From an uncultured Bacteroidales bacterium (lineage in GTDB: Bacteria; Bacteroidota; Bacteroidia; Bacteroidales; Muribaculaceae): DNA of 64,000 nt. Under the pieces are notes generated by a model that made no database searches, was not told the DNA's origin, and saw only the letters and a list, made by a program, of their open reading frames with translations. Location: NCBI GenBank assembly GCA_902787185.1, contig CADAFP010000006.1, positions 1 to 64,000 on the forward strand, given 5' to 3'. A program made the position numbers and the translations under genes. This document shows positions 34,006 to 39,965 of this stretch, one piece after another; position 1 is the first letter of the stretch; each line of letters starts with the position of its first letter.

Positions 34006-34493
34006 ACAACGAGAATCTAAAGAAAGGCTCGCGGACAAGATTCCGTAGCGGCGAGGTAGCGGCGAGAAATGGTAAAAAGGGAGGTTTGGCTAACGGCAAG
34101 AGGCGCAGGGACAAGAGGGAACTATATAAGATACTCAAAGACCTGCTTGCGCTGCCGATGACGGATGTAACGGGCAATCCCGTCACGTCACCAATAACGG
34201 GCAATCCAATGTCTATAATGGAGGCTATGGCCATGACCACTATCCAAAAGGCTATCAAGGGCAGTGTGCAACACATTCGCCTCATTATTGACGTAATGGG
34301 ATGGAAAGCACCCCAGAGGGTTGATGCTACGGTCATCAATGAGACCGACACAAGAACAATAGACGAAATGACGCGCGAACTACGGAGGCTCACGCGCCGT
34401 GATGCGCTACTGCTTGACGATAAGCAGGCACGGCAATTAGATGAGATTCTGGATGTCTTATATCCAGTGGCAGAGGGTGGTAGTGCCTATTAG
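34002..34493 (+). CDS. KGG/DUF5681-like protein, possible terminase small subunit
   Basis: 163 residues. The N-terminus FRSGEVAARNGKKGG then GKRRRDKRELYKILKDLL is the basic KGG-type start of DUF5681-like phage proteins; IMEAMAMTTIQKAIKGSVQHI and IIDVMGWKAPQ complete the usual core. Such proteins are encoded beside large terminases in many phages and are often called small terminase subunits. Here no large subunit is present, which is the situation in phage satellites that redirect a helper's packaging machine. The terminase assignment is inference. Confidence 0.65.
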   Translation: MNNENLKKGSRTRFRSGEVAARNGKKGGLANGKRRRDKRELYKILKDLLALPMTDVTGNPVTSPITGNPMSIMEAMAMTTIQKAIKGSVQHIRLIIDVMGWKAPQRVDATVINETDTRTIDEMTRELRRLTRRDALLLDDKQARQLDEILDVLYPVAEGGSAY

Positions 34494-34525
34494 GCACTGT
34501 TTGGTTAGTGATAGTACTTTCTGTC

Positions 34526-34771
34526 TCATGGTGCAGTCGGCTCAATGTGAATCATCCCGCCACAATGGGGACAAGTGATGAAGTTCCCGCGAGGCTCAAA
34601 CAGTTCGCCCACGGACACGCCCAGAGCCGATGCAATCTTTTCCAGAGTTCGCAGGGATGGGTTAGAGTTTTCTGCCAGTTGTTGGGACAGTGCGCCCTCA
34701 CTGATACCAATTTGAGCGGCCAGAGCCTTAGCGGTCATGCCTTTTTCTTTCAAGATGTCTTTTACTCGCAT
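34526..34771 (-). CDS. XRE-family repressor
   Basis: 81 residues on the minus strand. Residues 12-60 form a Cro/cI-type HTH (TAKALAAQIGISEGALSQQL), followed by SVGELFEPRG and a short tail with CPHCGG, a possible half zinc knuckle. It is transcribed away from the WYL_2 gene across a 206-bp region with palindromic operators, the usual arrangement of a master repressor. It may keep the right-hand genes silent until induction. Confidence 0.85.
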   Translation of the reverse strand: MRVKDILKEKGMTAKALAAQIGISEGALSQQLAENSNPSLRTLEKIASALGVSVGELFEPRGNFITCPHCGGMIHIEPTAP

Positions 34772-34977
34772 AGTCTAGAATTTTAATATAACTGAATTAC
34801 CAATATATGGGCAAAGATAGCAAAAATTATGCCTTAACGTAATTATCAATCATTAAATATAGTTAAAACGTAACTTTTTAGGTTGATTTATTGGTCTATT
34901 AGTTTAGTTGGCACTAAATTTGCATATCTAAAAATGAAGTTACAACTAAATTATTGACAATCTAAAAAGATACGACT
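34772..34977. promoter_or_regulatory. Divergent control region of the element
   Basis: Contains TATCTTTG on the minus strand (34812-34819) for the repressor and TAAATTTG on the plus strand (34915-34922) for the WYL_2 gene. Operator-like palindromes: AGTTA-AAACG-TAACT (34861-34875), TTTAGT-TGGC-ACTAAA (34903-34918, overlapping the plus-strand -7 box) and AGTT-AC-AACT (34938-34947). The shared AGTTA/TAACT half-site suggests repressor binding. Confidence 0.65.
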
Positions 34978-35307
34978 ATGAGTACCGAGAGAAAAAACAA
35001 GTTAAGCAAGGTCATGAATCTGGCATGGCAGTTTGTTAAGCGCAACGGCCTTTCGATGAGCGAGGCTCTGGTTATTGCATGGCGCAATGTGAAGTTAGTT
35101 TCATCCATGCGTCGCGGCATAGTAAGGTTTTACTTCCGCAAGGTGGATGGCACAATCCGCGAGGCCTACGGCACACTGGTAGAGCGTTTGTTGCCTGCCA
35201 CTAACGGCAGCGGCCGCAAGGCTAACGACACGGTGCAGACCTACTTCGACACCGAACGCCAAGAGTATAGATGTTTCAAAAAGGCTAATTTGGCCGCAAT
35301 TCAATAA
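34978..35307 (+). CDS. WYL_2 / Sm-like SH3-fold protein (DUF2693-like)
   Basis: 109 residues. Residues about 44-109 (GIVRFYFRKVDGTIREAYGTL, ending YRCFKKANLAAI) match the small SH3-like barrel domain named WYL_2 that is frequent in Bacteroidales phages and mobile elements. The N-terminal 40 residues are helical. Possibly a nucleic-acid-binding regulator of the element. It is the first gene controlled by the repressor region. Confidence 0.7.
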   Translation: MSTERKNKLSKVMNLAWQFVKRNGLSMSEALVIAWRNVKLVSSMRRGIVRFYFRKVDGTIREAYGTLVERLLPATNGSGRKANDTVQTYFDTERQEYRCFKKANLAAIQ

Positions 35308-35368
35308 CGATATTAACCGTCGATGGCGTGGCGGGACTACCGCCACCCTCGACACAATCTACAACGAT

Positions 35369-35632
35369 ATGAATACACTACAATTAGGAGGCAAAAAGAC
35401 TTTGCCCGTCAGTGACACAACCGCAAAGATAACGCAGGCTATGGTTATGTTTGCCGAGGCTATGGCTCTATTTACCGAGGCCTACGATGATGACGGACTG
35501 GAAACGATAGGCGCAAGTGACTTTACAAAAGTCAGTGGCCACTATACCGACTTGATGGATGAGATAGGCCGCGTATTAGGGCAGAGGGTAGCCTATACCG
35601 CCGCGGCTATTGATGACTTAAAGGGACTGTGA
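35369..35632 (+). CDS. Small hypothetical protein
   Basis: 87 residues, no recognised family. Mostly helical and acidic (MVMFAEAMALFTEAYDDDG, then YTDLMDEIGRVLG). It follows the WYL_2 gene by 61 bases and ends before a hairpin terminator, so it is the last protein gene of the element. Confidence 0.6.
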   Translation: MNTLQLGGKKTLPVSDTTAKITQAMVMFAEAMALFTEAYDDDGLETIGASDFTKVSGHYTDLMDEIGRVLGQRVAYTAAAIDDLKGL

Positions 35633-35655
35633 GCGACTGCAACCCCAGAGGATGA

Positions 35656-35691
35656 GTGACCGTGTGGATGAGCCATGCGGTCACTTGTTTT
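35656..35691 (+). terminator. Terminator of the right-hand element operon
   Basis: GTGACCG (35656-35662) and CGGTCAC (35678-35684) with TTGTTTT after it. Confidence 0.75.
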
Positions 35692-35711
35692 GTACTTCCG
35701 CGAAATATGCC

Positions 35712-35719
35712 TATCTTTG
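35712..35719 (+). promoter_or_regulatory. TAnnTTTG promoter of the candidate small RNA
   Basis: TATCTTTG with TTTG at 35689-35692 as -33 element, 19 bp apart; no start codon follows in a useful frame. Confidence 0.65.
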
Positions 35720-35723
35720 CCGT

Positions 35724-35805
35724 CGATTCACGCTTGCCACCTCTGGCAGCATAGAATCTTTTTCGGTTTGGCTGACGTTCCAGTGATGGAGTGTCAGCCT
35801 TTTTT
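35724..35805 (+). ncRNA. Candidate small RNA of the mobile element
   Basis: About 80 nt between a complete promoter and an intrinsic terminator. It would contain a TGCCA/TGGCA hairpin (around 35735-35750), a U-rich single-stranded stretch, and the terminator stem GGCTGAC/GTCAGCC (35770-35776, 35793-35799) followed by six T. No open frame of useful length. The transcription start is estimated from the -7 box. A regulator of the element or of a helper phage is possible. Confidence 0.55.
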
Positions 35806-35879
35806 GAATTCTCGAGCGACCTAGGAAATCCCATGCGGTTGGAGACCGGCTAGGAATTCTCGAGCGACCTAGGAAATCC
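35806..35879 (+). repeat. Two perfect 26-bp direct repeats near the right end
   Basis: Copies at 35806-35831 and 35854-35879, 22 bp apart. Each contains three six-base palindromes (GAATTC, CTCGAG, CCTAGG) close together. They lie between the small-RNA terminator and the right arm site. Could be a packaging, partition or initiator site. Confidence 0.85.
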
Positions 35880-35894
35880 ACAAAAAAACAATTC

Positions 35895-35915
35895 GAGTAC
35901 TTTATTAGTACTTTT
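35895..35915 (+). repeat. Right arm-type integrase site
   Basis: Twenty of 21 bases as at 29670-29690, same orientation, with AGTACTTT twice. Confidence 0.7.
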
Positions 35916-35964
35916 TTGGTGACGTATAGTTGTAACTGCTTGATAATCAGTATTAGGTTGTAAT

Positions 35965-35978
35965 CCCACGCGAATCAC
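35965..35978 (+). repeat. attR core
   Basis: CCCACGCGAATCAC, the second copy of the tRNA-Lys 3' end sequence, not followed or preceded by other tRNA sequence. Confidence 0.9.
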
Positions 35979-35987
35979 TTAAAAATC

Positions 35988-36031
35988 ATTAGGGCGCGGC
36001 TGTCGTTTGACAACCGCGCCCTAATTGTTTT
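35988..36031. terminator. Bidirectional terminator, originally of tRNA-Lys
   Basis: ATTAGGGCGCGG (35988-35999) pairs with CCGCGCCCTAAT (36014-36025), extended by TGTC/GACA. T-rich tracts flank it on both strands. It serves the CotH gene on the minus strand and, before integration, will have served tRNA-Lys on the plus strand. Confidence 0.85.
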
Positions 36032-36047
36032 ATCTTTACCCTTGGGG

Positions 36048-37775
36048 TTAGGTCAGGATAATGCCAATGACTGTATTGACGTCGGTAATGTTGACCACAC
36101 CGTCACCATTCACGTCGGCATCCTCATTGTAATCACCCTTGAAGATGCTGTCGATAACGGCATTAACGTCACTGATGTTGACCACGCCGTCCTTGTTCAC
36201 GTCACCTCTCAGACCAGGATCGGGATCACCAACGCGAGTTCCGATGACAAACTCGTCCATATAAGCCATGCGGCGACGGATCCAGTCCTCAACATACACC
36301 ATTTCATTGCTCAGGTCAAGCGTTTTCCCTGCCAAGTCAGAGTCTTTGCTCCAACGGCCCTCTTCACGCGCAGCTGCGCCACTGTTCTCGAGTTCGTCGA
36401 TGGCAGCCTTGTAGCGGTTCACGAGGCTGTCGGTGTTCAGCACGGTCTCGCGCAGTTTATAGTAGCGGCGATTGACGTCATTGCGCCATTCCTCAACATC
36501 CATCATGTCGGCCATGGGGATGTGCATCATCCACTCTGTCACCTGACGCTCGGGCTTAACCATGCTGGGGATATTGGCACCGGGGGCATAGTTTGCACCC
36601 AAGCAGATGTCAAGGTCCCAAGGTACCATGGTGAGCCTGTGGTTATCCTGCGTGTCATAGCAAGCATAGTAGATGTTCTTGCTCTCGTTATCGAGTGCCT
36701 GAATCGTTGCCACAAAGATATAGTAATCCATCATGACGGGCAGGTCAAAGTAGTAGCCCATACTGTCGACACGCAGTTTCAGCTCACTGGTGTCGGCACG
36801 ATAGGCGAACCACACAGCCTCCTCCATGGCGGTCCAATTCACTCGATTGGTCTCTTCGTTGTCGGGGTACTTGAGCTCAAAGCCGTCCCAATAGGTTTTA
36901 CCCTTCTCACGTTTTAACGGATCACTCATCTTGGTGGTGTTAGTGCGGGAATTGGCAAACCAGAGCACACCATGGAATTCACTGTTTTCCTCGTCATAAC
37001 GCTCGAGCTTGAGCTGCTTGCGGTCGATGGGCTCGCACATGTTGTAGATACCATGATAGGCGCCATTCAAGACCACCTCGACCATCTGTCCACGCGAACC
37101 GTTGCGCACGTTATTCAACGTGTCGGCATACCAGGGCTTACGGGCGAAGTCGAGCCACAAGTCAGTGCTGACGCGATTGCGCACGCGCAGGAAGTCCATC
37201 TGACCAGCGTCAAGGATCCAGGAATTGTCGTTGCGCAGGCCGAAGAAGCGACGGTTGCACTTGGTGCTGTCGTCATTGACAAACTTGATGCGGTAGTTGC
37301 GCTTGTGCTTACCGTCCACATTGGTCGCGCCGCCACGCCATTTGAGCTTTGCCATCAAGGGCTCGGCATAGGCCGAGTCGGGCTCGTTGACCCTGACGGT
37401 ACCATAGTTGTAAGAGTAACCGAAGTCACCGTCCAACTCAACGATGGGCAACCAGGTGAAGGTGATGTACCCCGAGACGAGCTCCTGTCCCATGTAGGCC
37501 GTGACGGAGTAATTCTTGCCACCTGCCACGCGCGAGAATACATAATTGCCGCCGTTGGCAACAGCAGCGCCTTCGATAACCAGTGTTCTCACATTCTCGT
37601 CATAGTCCACATTAGCCGAAAAATCCTGGCCGAAATAGGACTGAGGAATGCTGCATAACCAAATGTGGTTGAGGGTGTCTTGCACGGCACGGTGACCGCC
37701 GATGGTGATGTTCTGAGCCCAGCAACCCATGCCGACCATCAGACACGCCATCAAAGAGAGTAATTGTTTATTCAT
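36048..37775 (-). CDS. CotH-kinase domain protein, secreted, dockerin-like tail
   Basis: 575 residues: signal peptide ending CWAQ, a beta-rich N-terminal part (about 22-120), and a CotH domain (about 135-480) with FGLRNDNSWILDAG, FLRVRNRVSTDLW, GAYHGIYNMCEPIDRKQL and the MVPWDLDICLG block whose DLD is the metal-binding motif. Two dockerin-like loops end the protein (GDVNKDGVVNISDVNAVI, DVNGDGVVNITDVNTVI). CotH proteins are atypical protein kinases of spore coat and secreted proteins; the substrate here is unknown. Its promoter (TATCTTTG) lies near 37822. Confidence 0.88.
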   Translation of the reverse strand: MNKQLLSLMACLMVGMGCWAQNITIGGHRAVQDTLNHIWLCSIPQSYFGQDFSANVDYDENVRTLVIEGAAVANGGNYVFSRVAGGKNYSVTAYMGQELVSGYITFTWLPIVELDGDFGYSYNYGTVRVNEPDSAYAEPLMAKLKWRGGATNVDGKHKRNYRIKFVNDDSTKCNRRFFGLRNDNSWILDAGQMDFLRVRNRVSTDLWLDFARKPWYADTLNNVRNGSRGQMVEVVLNGAYHGIYNMCEPIDRKQLKLERYDEENSEFHGVLWFANSRTNTTKMSDPLKREKGKTYWDGFELKYPDNEETNRVNWTAMEEAVWFAYRADTSELKLRVDSMGYYFDLPVMMDYYIFVATIQALDNESKNIYYACYDTQDNHRLTMVPWDLDICLGANYAPGANIPSMVKPERQVTEWMMHIPMADMMDVEEWRNDVNRRYYKLRETVLNTDSLVNRYKAAIDELENSGAAAREEGRWSKDSDLAGKTLDLSNEMVYVEDWIRRRMAYMDEFVIGTRVGDPDPGLRGDVNKDGVVNISDVNAVIDSIFKGDYNEDADVNGDGVVNITDVNTVIGIILT

Positions 37776-37821
37776 TTCGTAATTACCTGAATTAGTGATA
37801 TAATACGTATATTTTAGGCCG

Positions 37822-37829
37822 CAAAGATA
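37822..37829 (-). promoter_or_regulatory. TAnnTTTG promoter for the CotH gene
   Basis: TATCTTTG on the minus strand, about 47 bases before the ATG. The 251-bp divergent gap also holds the nnr promoter and A/T-rich tracts. Confidence 0.65.
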
Positions 37830-37979
37830 ATAAAAAAGTCGCTAACGTGCCGCCTTAGAGATATTATTTTCGATAATATTTTCAACAACCAAGGCACAGC
37901 GGCAACGGGTCTTCAATCTTTTTAAAAAAAATTTCTCCAGTTTTTTTTGATTTTTACCTTCTATCATCCAAAAAAGAAG

Positions 37980-37987
37980 TAACTTTG
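37980..37987 (+). promoter_or_regulatory. TAnnTTTG promoter for nnr
   Basis: TAACTTTG, 39 bases before ATG 38027; the in-frame start at 37985 overlaps it and is rejected. Confidence 0.6.
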
Positions 37988-38026
37988 CTAACTCTAACGA
38001 CAAAAGTTGAAAACCACCCGATAGCA

Positions 38027-39550
38027 ATGAAGATATTTACCAACGACGGCCTGCGGCGGATAGGCGACCGCACTGTGGAAAAAGAGGATATTACGATGCT
38101 TGACCTCATCGAGAGGGCTGCATCGGCTGTGTCCTATGAACTCATCTCGCGCTGGAGAACCTCTAAGCGCTTTGTCATCTTTGCCGGCCCTGGCGACAAC
38201 GGAGCCGACGCGCTTGCTGTCGCCCGCATGATGTATGAACAGGGCTATCGACCCGAGGTCTATCTGTTCAATATCAAGTCGGCCCAATTGTCTCCCTGCT
38301 GTCTCGCCAACCGTGACCGCTTCCTGGAGACCATTGGAGAAGACGATGTGGACTTCATCGAGGTAATCCAAAACTTCACCCCGCCGGCACTCGACGAGAA
38401 CGACGTGGTGGTGGATGGACTGTTCGGCAACGGACTGCGCACGCCGCTCAGGGGCGGCTACACCGCACTGGTGCAGTACATCAACACCAGCGGTGCCTAT
38501 GTCGTGTCGATCGACATTCCTTCGGGCATGTTCGGCGAGTGGAACATGGGCAATGACCGCCGCAACATCATCCGCGCCAACCTGACGCTTACCTACAACA
38601 GCAAGCGCCTCGCCTTCTATTTCTCGGAGAATGCCGAGTTTGTCGGCGAGTGCAAGGTGCTGGACATTGAACTGGACCCCGAGGGCATCGCCATGACGCC
38701 CACCGACTATTACCTCATCGAACGCGACGATGTGCACGAGCTGATACGCCCGCGCGACCCTTTCAGCAACAAGTATGACCACGGTACGGTGCTGCTCATC
38801 GCCGGCAGCTACGGCATGATGGGTGCCGCCGTGCTGGCAGCCCGCGGTGCCCTGCGCACCGGTGCCGGGCTGGTAACCGTTCACGCCCCACGTTGTGGCT
38901 TCCAGGTGCTGCAAACCGCTGTCCCTGAGGCGCTGTTTGAGCCCGACCGCAACGAGATTATGACGTCGTCCATCGACCTGCGCCACACCTACAGCGTGGT
39001 GGCTCTGGGCCCTGGCATCGGCTACAACGACGAGACGCTCGAGGCCGTTCACCAGTTCATCATGAACTTCAAACGTCCCTGCCTGCTCGACGCCGACGCG
39101 CTGACCTGCATTTCGCGCCGTCCCATGCTGCTGCGCAGCATCCCGCCCCGCTCAATCATCACGCCTCACGCTATTGAGTTTGACCGCCTCTTCGGCGAGC
39201 ACAACACCGACGAGGAACGCCTCAAAAAGGCCATCGACGTGTCTAAGCTCTACAATATCACCATCGTTCTCAAGGGCCACTACACGATGACCGTTCGCCC
39301 CGACAGCAAGATTTATGTCAACAGCAGCGGCAATGCCGGCATGGCCACTCCAGGCAGCGGCGACGTGCTCACGGGCGTCATCTCGGCGCTCATCGCCCAA
39401 AATTACCCCGCCGACTGGTCTGTCGTGCTCGGCGTGTACATTCACGGTTTGGCAGGTGACCTGGCAGCCCAAATCCACGGCACCTACGGCATGGTGGCAT
39501 CCGACATCGTCGATAACCTAGGCAAGGCCATCATGGAAGTGATGAAATAA
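38027..39550 (+). CDS. nnr: Bifunctional NAD(P)H-hydrate epimerase/dehydratase
   Basis: 507 residues from ATG 38027. The N-terminal YjeF_N epimerase domain (about 1-215) has FAGPGDNGADALAVAR and DGLFGNGL; the C-terminal ribokinase-like dehydratase domain (about 225-505) has AGSYGMMGAAVLAARGAL, VVALGPGIG, LLDADAL and the catalytic PGSGDVLTG. Together they repair hydrated NADH and NADPH (epimerisation of R to S, then ADP-dependent dehydration). Full length and both active sites appear intact. A perfect palindromic terminator follows. Confidence 0.95.
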   Translation: MKIFTNDGLRRIGDRTVEKEDITMLDLIERAASAVSYELISRWRTSKRFVIFAGPGDNGADALAVARMMYEQGYRPEVYLFNIKSAQLSPCCLANRDRFLETIGEDDVDFIEVIQNFTPPALDENDVVVDGLFGNGLRTPLRGGYTALVQYINTSGAYVVSIDIPSGMFGEWNMGNDRRNIIRANLTLTYNSKRLAFYFSENAEFVGECKVLDIELDPEGIAMTPTDYYLIERDDVHELIRPRDPFSNKYDHGTVLLIAGSYGMMGAAVLAARGALRTGAGLVTVHAPRCGFQVLQTAVPEALFEPDRNEIMTSSIDLRHTYSVVALGPGIGYNDETLEAVHQFIMNFKRPCLLDADALTCISRRPMLLRSIPPRSIITPHAIEFDRLFGEHNTDEERLKKAIDVSKLYNITIVLKGHYTMTVRPDSKIYVNSSGNAGMATPGSGDVLTGVISALIAQNYPADWSVVLGVYIHGLAGDLAAQIHGTYGMVASDIVDNLGKAIMEVMK

Positions 39551-39578
39551 AGGTAAAATTTACCATTAAGAAATATGA

Positions 39579-39614
39579 TTTGAGGCTGATAATCAATTGA
39601 TTATCAGCCTCAAA
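39579..39614. terminator. Perfect 36-bp palindrome between nnr and tRNA-Leu
   Basis: The two halves are exact reverse complements around AATT. It lies between convergent genes, ends four bases before the tRNA-Leu 3' end, and probably stops transcription in both directions. Confidence 0.8.
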
Positions 39615-39617
39615 CAG

Positions 39618-39702
39618 TACCTGAAGTGGGACTTGAACCCACACGGCCGCAATGGCCAAGGGATTTTAAGTCCCTCGTGTCTACCGATTCCACCATTCAG
39701 GC
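39618..39702 (-). tRNA. tRNA-Leu(UAA)
   Basis: An 85-nt class II tRNA on the minus strand: acceptor GCCTGAA/TTCAGGT with discriminator A, anticodon loop CTTAAAA (anticodon TAA) on stem GGGA/TCCC, a long variable arm (TTGGCCATTGCGGCC region) and T arm GTGGGTTCAAGTCCCAC. Confidence 0.95.
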
Positions 39703-39723
39703 TTGCGGTTGTAGATTCGGGTG

Positions 39724-39731
39724 CAAAGATA
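39724..39731 (-). promoter_or_regulatory. TAnnTTTG promoter for tRNA-Leu
   Basis: TATCTTTG on the minus strand, 21 bases before the tRNA 5' end. From here to 39880 I see only a CGCTAAG-type short repeat (39829-39851) and no gene. Confidence 0.65.
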
Positions 39732-39880
39732 GTGCTTTTTGGCAAATGAGAGACTCATTTTGCCATTTTTTTTATTTCACCACCCTTTTCCCCCATGTTT
39801 ACCCCATGATTACCTCACAATTTCACCACGCTAAGGCGCGAAGACGCTAAGATTTATTAATGGCATCCGCCCTCAAACTT

Positions 39881-39964
39881 TTCACTGTTAACTATTAACT
39901 GTTCACTGTTAACTATTAACTATTCACTGTTAACTATTAACTATTCACTGTTAACTGTTAACTG
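39881..39964 (-). repeat. Four 21-bp tandem units made of 7-bp repeats
   Basis: Four units of TTCACTG TTAACTR TTAACTR with period 21 (39881, 39902, 39923, 39944), that is twelve heptamers. On the minus strand they start two bases after the TAA stop of the BrkB gene, as ACAGTTA-type heptamers. Confidence 0.9.
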
Positions 39965-39965
39965 T

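Larger units (their letters stand above)
29576..35978 (+). mobile_element. 6.4-kb tRNA-Lys-integrated element, phage-satellite-like
   Basis: Bounded by 14-bp direct repeats of the tRNA 3' end, with duplicated arm-type sites just inside each end. Gene order: tyrosine integrase, unknown 229-residue-class protein, excisionase-like HTH, candidate initiator, iteron array, small protein, RusA resolvase, KGG/DUF5681-like protein, divergent XRE repressor, WYL_2/SH3-like protein, small protein, small-RNA-like unit, 26-bp direct repeats. Most genes overlap by 1-11 bases. There are no capsid, tail, portal, large terminase, relaxase or conjugation genes. Size and content resemble phage-inducible islands or integrative plasmids, but smaller. 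Boundaries are well supported; the satellite reading is inference. Confidence 0.88.

Noticed and set aside
37994-39052. 352-codon minus-strand frame opposite nnr
   Set aside because: Antisense to an intact two-domain enzyme with all active-site motifs.
39881-39964. Tandem 21-bp repeats as a CRISPR array
   Set aside because: Units are contiguous, without unique spacers, and no cas genes are near.
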